DNA of 64,000 nucleotides from UBA1429 sp964482225 (GTDB lineage: Bacteria > Chloroflexota > Anaerolineae > UBA1429). Positions within the stretch are counted from its first letter, which is position 1. Every line of letters starts with the position of its first letter. Location: NCBI GenBank assembly GCA_964482225.1, contig CAYZWT010000005.1, forward strand, positions 62,001-126,000. Reading direction: 5' to 3'. A program made the position numbers and the translations under genes. Below the pieces are notes generated by a model. It was not told where the DNA came from. It was given only the letters and a program-made list of their open reading frames with translations, and did not search any database. This document shows positions 52,257 through 61,871 of the stretch, in pieces.

Positions 52257-53113
52257 CGGGCGCGCTCCCGGCAGGCCAGGCAGGCCCGCACCAGATCGTT
52301 CTCGTGCAGGATGGGCGTGGGCAACGCCAGGCCCCTGGTCGCCAGCCCCTGGGCGATGCGGGTGGGCATGGGCAGGTGCAGCCCGGCGTCGCGGCACAGG
52401 TCGCCCTGGGCAAAGATGGCCCCGGGCGCATCCAGGGCGGCCACGCGCCCCTGCGCCAGCACCAGCACGCGGTCGGCCAGGGCCGCCTCCTCCATAAAGT
52501 GGGTCACGTTCACCAGGGTCATGCCCTGCTCTTGCAGCGCGCCCACGGTCTCGATCACCTGCTCGCGGGCCAGGGGGTCCAGCATGGCGGTGGCCTCGTC
52601 CAGGATCAGACAGCGGGGTTCCATCGCCAGGGCGGCGGCGATGGCCAGCTTGGCCTTTTGCCCGGCCGAGAGGTAACGCGGGTCGCGGTCGCGGGGCACA
52701 TCCAGGGCGACGCGCTCCAGGGCGGCGTCCACCCGGCGGCGCAGCTCGGGGTGAGGGATGCCCAGGTTCTCGGGGCCAAAGGCCACCTCTTCTTCGATGC
52801 TGGTGGTGACGAACTGGTTCTCGGGGTTCTGAAAGACCATGCCGATGGCGGCGCGGATCTCGAGCCGGGCGGCGCGCTCGCGGGTGTTGTGCGCCATGAT
52901 CCAGACGTCACCCTGGGTGGGGATCAGCAGGGCGTTGAGGCACTTGGCCAGGGTGGACTTGCCGGAGCCGTTGCGCCCCACGACGGCCAGATGCTGGCCC
53001 TCGGCCAGCTCGACATCCACGCCGCGCAGGGCGACGATGCCGCCCTCGGGGCCGTGTGCGCCCTCGGCATGGTAGGTATAGTGCAGATTCTCGACGCGGA
53101 TCAGGCTCGCCAC
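52253..53113 (-). CDS. ecfA: ECF transporter ATPase (first)
   Basis: 286 residues from a GTG at 53113; the frame extends to a TTG five codons upstream, but the ATG inside is out of frame. Walker A GRNGSGKST, Q-loop FQNPENQF, signature LSAGQKAK (usual LSGGQ has Gly), Walker B LILDEATAMLD, switch His in VTHFMEE. The C-terminal tail adds CLACRERAR. It is the first gene of the seven-gene ECF-coa operon and is directly preceded by the leader terminator. Confidence 0.92.
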   Translation of the reverse strand: MASLIRVENLHYTYHAEGAHGPEGGIVALRGVDVELAEGQHLAVVGRNGSGKSTLAKCLNALLIPTQGDVWIMAHNTRERAARLEIRAAIGMVFQNPENQFVTTSIEEEVAFGPENLGIPHPELRRRVDAALERVALDVPRDRDPRYLSAGQKAKLAIAAALAMEPRCLILDEATAMLDPLAREQVIETVGALQEQGMTLVNVTHFMEEAALADRVLVLAQGRVAALDAPGAIFAQGDLCRDAGLHLPMPTRIAQGLATRGLALPTPILHENDLVRACLACRERAR

Positions 53114-53132
53114 CGGCCATGCCCCCAAAACG

Positions 53133-53165
53133 AAAAACGCCCTGCGCGCGGCGACGCGCGAGGGC
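53133..53165 (-). terminator. Leader attenuator terminator before the ECF-coa operon
   Basis: On the minus strand the stem GCCCTCGCGCG/CGCGCGCAGGGC (53139-53165, one bulged C, GNRA-like TCGC loop) is followed by GTTTTTCGTTTT and, ~10 bp later, the start region of the first ATPase gene. No minus-strand gene lies upstream, so the terminator can only act on the leader of this operon. Confidence 0.8.
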
Positions 53166-53283
53166 AGCTAGAGGGCTTGAGCCTCAGGGCACTGGTTCCT
53201 GCCGTCTCGGTCGCAACGCGATCCAAGCGACGCACTGGTCGTACGGTCATGCAGCTAGGCGCCTTGCGGTCGCCTGCGCCAAG
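53166..53283 (-). promoter_or_regulatory. Structured 5' leader, candidate riboswitch/attenuator
   Basis: About 115 nt between the predicted transcript start and the terminator. On the minus strand I see a stem GGATCGC/GCGACC with a bulged A, a second short stem around GAGGCT/AGCCCTC, and inverted motifs CCAGTGC near both ends, which could form a competing fold. No known class core (cobalamin, TPP, THF, SAM, T-box) is evident; the pan RNA family is one to test. Confidence 0.5.
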
Positions 53284-53311
53284 AGTGTACACCCAAGGGC
53301 CTGCAAGGCAA
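53284..53311 (-). promoter_or_regulatory. Promoter for ECF-coa operon leader
   Basis: Minus-strand TTGCCT (53306-53311), 16-bp spacer, TACACT (53284-53289); predicted start near 53277, giving a ~164-nt leader. Confidence 0.5.
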
Positions 53312-53399
53312 AATGCGGGCGCAAGATGTGGCCAAGAGCTTGTATCAGTTCATAATTGGGGGGGGGAAAGAGGCCAACACGTTGGGGGCAGCGAATCGT

Positions 53400-53422
53400 G
53401 GAGGGCGGGCGTCTCGCCCGCC
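53400..53422 (+). repeat. REP-like 23-bp hairpin element, copy 4
   Basis: Perfect copy of the element; it is followed 5 bp later by the 22-bp palindrome at 53428. Confidence 0.85.
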
Positions 53423-53427
53423 TTATA

Positions 53428-53449
53428 GGGGCGCGGCATGCCGCGCCCC
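53428..53449. repeat. 22-bp palindrome, GGGGCG...CATG...CGCCCC type
   Basis: Perfect palindrome beginning GGGGCGCGGCA and ending TGCCGCGCCCC, then TACCAT. The element at 60002-60023 has the same frame, ends and TACCAT flank with different inner bases. Confidence 0.75.
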
Positions 53450-53635
53450 TACCATAAAACCATAGAAAAACACATTAAAAACGCATGAGCAGAACTGACG
53501 CCAGACGCATGTATGCGTCCATAGCGAGGCTGTGTGCTCACCGTTTGCAGGATATTGGCATCACTTCCTGGTCAATTTGGAACTCGTCCCCTTGAACCTG
53601 AACTGATACAAAAGCTTGCGCCGCCGCCGTAGCGG

Positions 53636-53664
53636 TTGCCACGGCCATTCCCGTCGGCTATACT
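53636..53664 (+). promoter_or_regulatory. Sigma70-type promoter for the GH4 gene
   Basis: TTGCCA (53636-53641), 17-bp spacer, TATACT (53659-53664), 51 bp before the ATG. Confidence 0.65.
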
Positions 53665-53714
53665 CATTCTGTACGCAACGGTTCGCATATTCGCTCTTTA
53701 GGAGGTTTGCTACC

Positions 53715-55031
53715 ATGCCCAAGGTTACCATCGTCGGCGCCGGAAGCCACGTCTTTGCCCGCCGGCTCATCGCCGACCTGCTCACCTGGCCCGCGCTACA
53801 GGATGCCACCATCGCCTTGATGGATATTGACCAGGAGGCGCTGGACAACATGGCCGCCCTGGCCAACCGGATGGTTCAGGAACGCGGCGTGGGGGCGCGC
53901 ATTGTCGCCACCACCGATCTGGCGCAAGCGCTGGATGGCGCCGACTATGTCTCCGTCTCGATCCGCGTGGGCTCGAGCTACCAGCACGTGACCATTCCCG
54001 CCAAGTACGGGATCATGCACTCGGTGGGCGATACCATGGGCCCCGGCGGCGTGTTCTATTTCCTCAAGAATGCCCCCGCCGTGATCGAGATCGCCCAGAC
54101 CATGCAGCGCGTCTGCCCCAAGGCCCTGATGCTCAACTATACCAACCCGATGGTGATGCTCTCCTGGGCCGTCAAAGAGCTGACCGATATCCGCTACGTG
54201 GGGCTGTGCCACTCGGTGCAGGGCACGGCGCAAACCCTGGCGGGCTATATCAACGTGCCCTTTGAGGACGTCTCCTATTGGGCCGCCGGCATCAACCACA
54301 TGGCCTGGTTCCTGGAGTATCGCTACAAGGGCGAGGATGCCTATCCCCTCATCTTCAAGGCGATGGAGGACCCCGAGGTCTATGCCCGGGACATCGTCAA
54401 GTTCGAGGTCATGAAGTACTTTGGCGCCTTTGTCTCCGAATCCTCGATCCATATGTCCGAGTATACGCCCTATTTCCGGCGCACCCAGGAGCTGATTGAC
54501 CGCCACACCGACGAGCGCATGTGGGGCGTGGCCGGGCGCAACATGCCTCGCGAGGAGCGCATGCGCCGTATGGCCGAGATGCGCGCCGAGGCAGATCGCG
54601 AGATGCGCGAGATCGCCCTGGGCACCGCGCCCATCCCAGAGGATTGGCTGGCCCGTTCCCACGAGTTCTTCTCACGCATCCTGAACGCCTGCGAGACCAA
54701 TGTGCCCTATACGTTCAACGGCAACGTGCCCAACACCGGCCTGATCACCAATTTCCCGGACAATGTCGTGGTCGAGGTGCCCATCCTGACCGACGCCATG
54801 GGCCTGCACCCCTGCCACGTGGGCGCGCTGCCGCCGGCGCTGGCGGCCCTGAACAGCAGCAACCTGTACGTGCAAGAGCTGGCCGTCAAGGGATTCATCG
54901 AAAAGAACCGCGAGTATATCCACCAGGCCATCCAGGTGGATCCGCTCACGGCCTCGCTCCTCTCTCTAGCGGATATTCGCAAGATGGTGGACGAGATGTT
55001 TGCCGCCGAAGCCGAGTACATGACGTTCTAG
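53715..55031 (+). CDS. Glycoside hydrolase family 4 (alpha-galactosidase/MelA-like)
   Basis: 438 residues behind an AGGAGG site. The N-terminal NAD-binding fold VTIVGAGSHVFARRL is followed by SVGDTMGPGGVFYFLKNAP, the metal-binding LNYTNPMVML and GLCHSVQGT, and GINHMAWFLE. GH4 enzymes use NAD and Mn in a redox-elimination mechanism. The Cys-His-Ser triad matches alpha-galactosidases and the related alpha-glucuronidases rather than 6-phospho-glucosidases, whose Cys motif is CNxP. It probably supplies galactose or a uronic acid to the dehydratase-like gene downstream. Confidence 0.88.
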   Translation: MPKVTIVGAGSHVFARRLIADLLTWPALQDATIALMDIDQEALDNMAALANRMVQERGVGARIVATTDLAQALDGADYVSVSIRVGSSYQHVTIPAKYGIMHSVGDTMGPGGVFYFLKNAPAVIEIAQTMQRVCPKALMLNYTNPMVMLSWAVKELTDIRYVGLCHSVQGTAQTLAGYINVPFEDVSYWAAGINHMAWFLEYRYKGEDAYPLIFKAMEDPEVYARDIVKFEVMKYFGAFVSESSIHMSEYTPYFRRTQELIDRHTDERMWGVAGRNMPREERMRRMAEMRAEADREMREIALGTAPIPEDWLARSHEFFSRILNACETNVPYTFNGNVPNTGLITNFPDNVVVEVPILTDAMGLHPCHVGALPPALAALNSSNLYVQELAVKGFIEKNREYIHQAIQVDPLTASLLSLADIRKMVDEMFAAEAEYMTF

Positions 55032-55056
55032 ACCAACTCGATCTAGGCCCTCTAGT

Positions 55057-55128
55057 TCTCGCGCAGAGGCGCAGAGGCGCTGAGAAAAGCGACGCCGCCA
55101 CTCTGCGACTTGGCGTCTCTGCGCGAGA
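55057..55128. repeat. Fold-back repeat with ctctgcg-type sequence
   Basis: Arms TCTCGCGCAGA (55057-55067) and TCTGCGCGAGA (55118-55128) enclose tandem copies of the GCAGAGGCG/GCGTCTCTGCG motif. The same motif (GGCTCTGCGTCTCTGCGC) occurs upstream of gcvT near 36626-36643. It looks like a decayed dispersed repeat. Confidence 0.6.
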
Positions 55129-55171
55129 TACAGCGGCTCGGTCGTGTGGTTGGCAAAGGAGTGTACCGCAT

Positions 55172-56293
55172 ATGCGCATTACCAAGCTGGAGACGTTCCT
55201 CGTCAAGCCACGCTGGCTCTTTTTGAAGATGCACACCGACGAGGGCCTGGTGGGGCTGGGCGAGCCGATGCTGGAGGGCCGCGCCCTCACCGTAGCCCAG
55301 GCCGTGGCCGAGCTGGAGCCCTACCTGGTGGGCAAGGACCCCACCAGGGTCATGCATCACTGGCAGGCCATGTACAAGCACGCCTTTTACCGGGGCGGAC
55401 CGATCCTGACCAGCGCCCTTTCAGGCGTCGAACACGCCCTGTGGGACCTGACGGGCAAGGCCCTGGGCGTGCCCGTGTACAAGCTGTTGGGCGGCCCGCT
55501 GCGCGACCGCATCAAGGTCTATGGCCGTTGCGGCGGCGATACCCCGGGAGAGGCCGAGGCCAGCGCCCGCGAGCAGGCCGCCAAGGGGTTCCTGGCCCTC
55601 AAGACCGGCGTGGGCGGGTCGCGCCCGGCCCGCATCGTCGAGACGCCCGGCTTTGTGCAGCAGGTGGCCGAGCGCTTTGCCGCCATGCGGCGTGGGGCAG
55701 GGCCGGAGGTGGATATCGCCATTGATTTCCACGGCGCCGTGCCGCCCCAGACCTCGGCGCTGCTGATCAAGGCGCTAGAGCCCTACCAGCCGCTCTTTAT
55801 CGAGGAGCCGGTGCAGTGCCAGAACACCGAGGTGCTGGCGGATCTGGCCCGCAAAACCCATATCCCCATCGCCACGGGCGAGCGACTGTATACCAAGTGG
55901 GGCTTTCGCGACGTGCTGGAGCAGCGCGCCGCCTCGATCCTGCAGCCCGATATCGCCCACTGCGGCGGCATCTTTGAGGGGCGGCTGATCGCGGGCATGG
56001 CCGAGAGCTATTACGCCGCCATCGCGCCCCACTGCCCGCTGGGGCCCATCGCCCTGGCGGCCTGCATCCAGTTGGTGGCCGCCATCCCCAATTTCCTTGC
56101 GCAAGAGCATGTCACCCTGGGCGAGGGCTATCTCAAAGAGCCCTTCCGCTTTCAGGATGGCTATGTGGCGTTGCCCGAGGGGCCGGGGCTGGGCATCGAG
56201 CTGGACGAGGTCGCCCTGGCCGACAAGATCGGCCATGATTGGCGCAATCCGGAGCGTTACCATCCCGACGACGGCGCTGCCATAGACTGGTAG
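55172..56293 (+). CDS. dgoD: D-galactonate dehydratase-like enolase-superfamily enzyme
   Basis: 373 residues from MRITKLETFLVKP. Lid domain then barrel: ALSGVEHALWDLTGKALGVPVY, metal ligands Asp in AIDFHGAV, Glu in IEEPV and Glu in ATGERL, and the catalytic His in IAPHCPLGPIALAACI. This is the GalD/DgoD group of the mandelate racemase branch, dehydrating D-galactonate to 2-keto-3-deoxygalactonate. Substrate specificity in this group is delicate, so other acid sugars are possible. It follows the GH4 gene by 140 bp. Confidence 0.87.
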   Translation: MRITKLETFLVKPRWLFLKMHTDEGLVGLGEPMLEGRALTVAQAVAELEPYLVGKDPTRVMHHWQAMYKHAFYRGGPILTSALSGVEHALWDLTGKALGVPVYKLLGGPLRDRIKVYGRCGGDTPGEAEASAREQAAKGFLALKTGVGGSRPARIVETPGFVQQVAERFAAMRRGAGPEVDIAIDFHGAVPPQTSALLIKALEPYQPLFIEEPVQCQNTEVLADLARKTHIPIATGERLYTKWGFRDVLEQRAASILQPDIAHCGGIFEGRLIAGMAESYYAAIAPHCPLGPIALAACIQLVAAIPNFLAQEHVTLGEGYLKEPFRFQDGYVALPEGPGLGIELDEVALADKIGHDWRNPERYHPDDGAAIDW

Positions 56294-56322
56294 CGCACCC
56301 CAACAAGAAAGGCAAGGGGCGT

Positions 56323-57297
56323 ATGACGTTGCACATCGAGAGCGTACAACGGGCCGGACGGCAGGTGCGCGAGAATATCGCCCGTGTGATCGTCGGCAAG
56401 GATGACGTGGTCGAGCTGATGCTGGTGGCCCTCTTTTGCCAGGGGCATGTGCTGCTTGAGGACGTGCCCGGCATCGGCAAGACGACCCTGGCCAAGGCCC
56501 TGGCCGCCAGCCTGGGCTGTTCCTTCCGGCGCATCCAGTTCACGCCCGACCTGTTGCCCAGCGACATCACCGGTGTGAGCATCTACAACCAGGATTCGCA
56601 CATGTTCGAGTTCCGGCCCGGGCCGGTCTTTGGCCAGATTCTGCTGGCGGATGAGATCAACCGCGCCGGCCCGCGCACCCAGAGTGCACTGCTAGAGGCC
56701 ATGCAGGAGCGCCAGGTGACCGCGGACGGCGTAACCTACCGGCTGGAGCGTCCCTTTCTCGTGCTGGCCACCCAGAACCCCATCGAGCTAGAGGGCACCT
56801 TCCCGTTGCCCGAGGCCCAGCTCGACCGCTTTCTGTTGCGGCTGGCCATCGGCTACCCCACGCCGGACGAGGAGCGCCAGATCCTGCAACGCTTCCGCGA
56901 GCAGGACCCGCTGGATGACCTGGGCCCCGTGCTGCCATCCGACCAGGTATTGGCCCTGAGTCGCCTCTGCCGCCGGGTGTACGTCCATCCTGTGATCGAG
57001 GGCTATATTGTCGAGCTGGCCAACGCCACCCGCACCAGCCCCGATCTGGCCCTGGGGATCAGCCCGCGCGGCACCCTGGCGCTCTACCAGACCAGCCAGG
57101 CCCTGGCGGCGCTGCGCGGTAGAGGTTATGTGATCCCTGACGATGCCCAGGCCCTGGCGCAGGCGGTGTTTGCGCACCGTCTGATCCCCAGCACCCGCCG
57201 GCGCCTACGCGGCGAGGCCGCCGCCGAGATCCTGGCGAATCTGGTGGCCCAGGTGCCCGTGCCCGTCGAGGAAGATTGGGACGGCGGTGAGACGTGA
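56323..57297 (+). CDS. MoxR-family AAA+ ATPase
   Basis: 324 residues. Walker A PGIGKTTLAKALA, Walker B QILLADEINRAGPRTQSALLEAMQE, sensor-1 LATQNPIELEGTFPLPEAQLDRF, and an Arg-finger region. MoxR ATPases act as chaperones that assemble or activate metalloenzymes or membrane-protein complexes. It is the first gene of an operon with DUF58 (four-base overlap) and DUF4129 genes. Confidence 0.94.
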   Translation: MTLHIESVQRAGRQVRENIARVIVGKDDVVELMLVALFCQGHVLLEDVPGIGKTTLAKALAASLGCSFRRIQFTPDLLPSDITGVSIYNQDSHMFEFRPGPVFGQILLADEINRAGPRTQSALLEAMQERQVTADGVTYRLERPFLVLATQNPIELEGTFPLPEAQLDRFLLRLAIGYPTPDEERQILQRFREQDPLDDLGPVLPSDQVLALSRLCRRVYVHPVIEGYIVELANATRTSPDLALGISPRGTLALYQTSQALAALRGRGYVIPDDAQALAQAVFAHRLIPSTRRRLRGEAAAEILANLVAQVPVPVEEDWDGGET

Positions 57298-58508
57298 AGA
57301 GCGCAGCCTGGGCGACGCTGCTGATCATCCTGTTCGTGATCGCGCTCCTCTTGCAGCGGAGCCTGCTGGCCGTGTTCGCCCTCATTTTGTCCCTGGCCAC
57401 GGCAGCCACGAGCCTGTGGGCGCGTTATTGCCTGACCAACGTCACCTATAAGCGCCATTTTGGCACGCGCTATCTCAACTTTGGCGAAGAGACTACGCTG
57501 ACCCTTGCCTTTGAGAACGCCAAGCCCCTGCCCCTGGCCTGGCTGTTGGTACGCGAGTCCTTTCCGGAGGACGTGGCCCTGCTGACGGGCGATCTGCAAC
57601 AGAACACCCCCGGCGAGCCCTCCACCCTGGTGACGCTGCTGTCGCTGCGTTGGTACGAGCGGGTCACGCGCACCCACCGCATCCAGGGGATCCAACGGGG
57701 CCACTTTGGCTTTGGCCCAGCCGAGCTCTCCTCCGGCGACATGTTCGGCTACCAGCGCCGGGTGATCGAGGATCCCCACATTGACGAGCTGCTGGTCTAT
57801 CCCAAAGTCGTGCCGGTGGAGGCTTTGGGCCTGCCCACGGCGCGACCGATGGGCGAGTGGTTTGCGCCGCGCCGGGTGTTGGCCGACCCGCTGCGCTTTG
57901 CCAGCGTGCGCGAATACGTGCCCGGCGACAACCCGCGCCACATCGAGTGGCGCTCTACGGCGCGCACCACGATCCTGCAGGTCAAAGAGTTCGATCCCAG
58001 CGACACCCTGGCCCTGATGCTGGCCGTTGATGTACAGACCACGCCCCGCAGCTATGAGTATATCCCCGATGATCTCGAGTTTGTGATCTCGGCGGCGGCC
58101 TCTATCGCGCTGCATGCCCTGGACGAGCGCCACATGGTGGGCCTGTGCGCCAACGCCCTCACGAGGCAGGCCGAGACCTGGACCCGCATCCGGCCCGGGC
58201 GCCATGTGAACCAGGCCAACGCACTGCTCTCAGCGATGGCCGAGCTGGACCCCTTCCGTGGCATGCCCCTGGATGATATGCTCTACGACATCATGCTCGA
58301 ATTGCCGTTTGGGGCGACGGTGATCGCGCTGACGGCGCAACCGCGCCCCCCGGTGTACGAGGCCCTGGCGACGCTCCAAGAGGTGGGCCATCGCGTCCTA
58401 TTGCTCACCGTAGGGCGCGCCGCCGCCGCCGTTCCGTTGCAGATTCCACACCATCACCTGGGAGGAGCCAATGAGTGGCAGCGCCTGGAAGCGCTGGAAC
58501 TGGATTGA
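57294..58508 (+). CDS. DUF58-domain membrane protein with VWA-like fold
   Basis: 404 residues from a GTG. Two N-terminal membrane helices (LLIILFVIALLLQRSLLAVFALILSL) precede a beta-rich region and the DUF58 signature FASVREYVPGDNPRHIEWRSTARTTILQVKEFD, then a VWA-like domain (LALMLAVDVQT). These proteins are the usual partners of MoxR. Overlaps the next gene by 38 bp. Confidence 0.9.
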   Translation: MKSAAWATLLIILFVIALLLQRSLLAVFALILSLATAATSLWARYCLTNVTYKRHFGTRYLNFGEETTLTLAFENAKPLPLAWLLVRESFPEDVALLTGDLQQNTPGEPSTLVTLLSLRWYERVTRTHRIQGIQRGHFGFGPAELSSGDMFGYQRRVIEDPHIDELLVYPKVVPVEALGLPTARPMGEWFAPRRVLADPLRFASVREYVPGDNPRHIEWRSTARTTILQVKEFDPSDTLALMLAVDVQTTPRSYEYIPDDLEFVISAAASIALHALDERHMVGLCANALTRQAETWTRIRPGRHVNQANALLSAMAELDPFRGMPLDDMLYDIMLELPFGATVIALTAQPRPPVYEALATLQEVGHRVLLLTVGRAAAAVPLQIPHHHLGGANEWQRLEALELD

Positions 58509-59931
58509 GCAGAGCCTGATCCCCGTGGTGGTCGCCATCATGCGCACAGCATGGCTGGCGCCCCTGCTCCAGCTTGTGCTCAATAACGTTTTCGTGCATC
58601 CGGTGGATGTGGTCTATCCCGCCTGGTGGCTGCTGGCGCTGATGTTGGGCGGGACGGCCCTGGAGCGCTGGCTGCACCCCCAGCGCTGGGGCGTCGTCGC
58701 CGCCGTGGCCTTGGGTCTGCTGGCCGTGCCCGTCACCTGGGGGCTGGCGTTGGGGTTCACGCCCGAGACGCCTCTGCGCTGGCTCTGGGCGCAGATCGTC
58801 GCCCTGACCGATTTCAGCATCGGGCTCCCCAGCGGCCTGATCCTGATGGTCGTGACCATCCTGGTCTGGCGGCGGGGCCTGGCCGCCGACGTGGTCAAGT
58901 ACACCTCTGTTTGGGGCAGCTTTGTGCTGGGCACCCTGATGCTGGGCGGGCTGATGCTCTTTCGCGTCGAGACATTGCTGGCCATCCCGGGCATGTACCT
59001 GAACACCTATATGGTGACCTTTGTGCTCGCTGGATTGCTGGCCCTGGCCCTGCTCTCGCTGACCAGCACCCTGGCGACGGAACGGCGCCGGGGCAGCGGC
59101 GCTCTGACCATCAACGAATATTGGCTGCTGGGCATCGCCTCGATGGTGTTGAGCATCCTGCTGGTGGGCTGGCTGCTGGGCCTCATCCTGGCCCCCGAGA
59201 CGGTGGTCGCCGTGCTGCGCTTTTTCGGGCCATTGTGGGACGCCATCGCCTTTTTGCTGCTGGCGATTGCGACCTTGATCGCCTATCTGACCATGTGGCT
59301 CATCGCACCCCTGGTGGAGGCGCTGTATCGCCGGGTGATGCCCGTGATCCGCGAGTTCCGCTTGGATGAACTACGCGCCTATATATTCGAGCACACGCCC
59401 AATGAGCGCTCGCCTTTTCGGGTGGACATTGATTGGGGGGCCATCCTGCGTCCCTTGCTCGTGGTGCTGGTCATCGGCCTGGGCGTCTGGCTGTTCATCC
59501 GCGCCTGGCGCCGCCTGCGCCGCAGCAGCGATCCTGACGTCATCGAGACCCGCGAATCCATCCTCTCGGCCCATCTGCTCAAGGAGCAGTTGCGCAACCT
59601 GTTCCGGCGCCACAAGGCGCCGACGACCAGCTTTTTCCCGCTGGATCCGACAGGCTCGCCCCGCGACGCCATCCGCGCCTGCTATCAAGAGCTGTTGGCC
59701 TCGATGCAAAAGGCGGGGTTGCCCCGCCCAAAGGGCGCCACCCCGTATGGCTTTGATGCGCTGCTCGGCGACCGCTGGCCTGAGGACAAGCAGCTGTTGG
59801 ACGCCCTTACAGAAGAGTACGTGCGGGCGCGCTATGCCCCGGACGAGCCGGAGGCTGAGCAGGTGGCGCGGGCGCAGCAAGCCTGGCAGGCGCTCCAGCG
59901 CCGCGCCAACGCCGAGACGGCGCGGGAGTGA
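58471..59931 (+). CDS. Polytopic membrane protein with DUF4129 domain
   Basis: 486 residues with about eight to nine membrane helices in the first ~350, then a cytoplasmic region with the DUF4129 pattern: SPRDAIRACYQELLASMQKAGLPRPKGATPYGFDALL and LDALTEEYVRARYAPDEPEAEQVARAQQAWQAL. Related loci carry TgpA-type transglutaminases with DUF3488, a transglutaminase core and DUF4129; here no transglutaminase core (Cys-His-Asp) is seen. It is the last gene of the moxR operon. Confidence 0.82.
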   Translation: MSGSAWKRWNWIEQSLIPVVVAIMRTAWLAPLLQLVLNNVFVHPVDVVYPAWWLLALMLGGTALERWLHPQRWGVVAAVALGLLAVPVTWGLALGFTPETPLRWLWAQIVALTDFSIGLPSGLILMVVTILVWRRGLAADVVKYTSVWGSFVLGTLMLGGLMLFRVETLLAIPGMYLNTYMVTFVLAGLLALALLSLTSTLATERRRGSGALTINEYWLLGIASMVLSILLVGWLLGLILAPETVVAVLRFFGPLWDAIAFLLLAIATLIAYLTMWLIAPLVEALYRRVMPVIREFRLDELRAYIFEHTPNERSPFRVDIDWGAILRPLLVVLVIGLGVWLFIRAWRRLRRSSDPDVIETRESILSAHLLKEQLRNLFRRHKAPTTSFFPLDPTGSPRDAIRACYQELLASMQKAGLPRPKGATPYGFDALLGDRWPEDKQLLDALTEEYVRARYAPDEPEAEQVARAQQAWQALQRRANAETARE

Positions 59932-60001
59932 GGCGGCGCAGTTGAGACCGAGGCCGTGGGGATGAAGGGGTTGGGGCGACGCGCCTGCCGTTGATCTGTT
60001 T

Positions 60002-60023
60002 GGGGCGACGCATGCGTCGCCCC
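60002..60023. repeat. 22-bp palindrome, second copy of the GGGGCG...CATG...CGCCCC type
   Basis: Perfect palindrome beginning GGGGCGACGCA and ending TGCGTCGCCCC, followed by TACCAT as at 53428. A further GGCGGGCAAGCCCGCC hairpin lies ~20 bp on (60041-60056). Both sit in the 137-bp convergent gap and may end both transcripts. Confidence 0.75.
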
Positions 60024-60068
60024 TACCATTGCATGCAAGGCGGGCAAGCCCGCCCCACGCAGCAGTCA

Positions 60069-61841
<1,773 letters not shown>

Positions 61842-61871
61842 GACACGTATCCTCTGGTTGATGCGAACAGC

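Larger units (their letters stand above)
53341..53610. repeat. Inverted 12-bp repeats flanking a 246-bp noncoding segment
   Basis: TGTATCAGTTCA (53341-53352) and its exact reverse complement (53599-53610), each flanked on the outside by AGCTT-like bases. The enclosed 246 bp are AT-richer, hold a run of nine G, one REP-like element and one palindrome, and no gene. This gap (53114-53714) otherwise contains only the leader and the two promoters. Confidence 0.55.

Noticed and set aside
53114..53290. T-box or cobalamin riboswitch in the ECF leader
   Set aside because: No T-box GGTGG-ACCGCG core or B12 box; kept only as an unassigned structured leader.
54521..55171. Extended N-terminus for the galactonate-dehydratase-like protein
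   Set aside because: Arg/Gly-rich out-of-frame reading of the GH4 gene; the enolase lid domain begins exactly at the ATG 55172.
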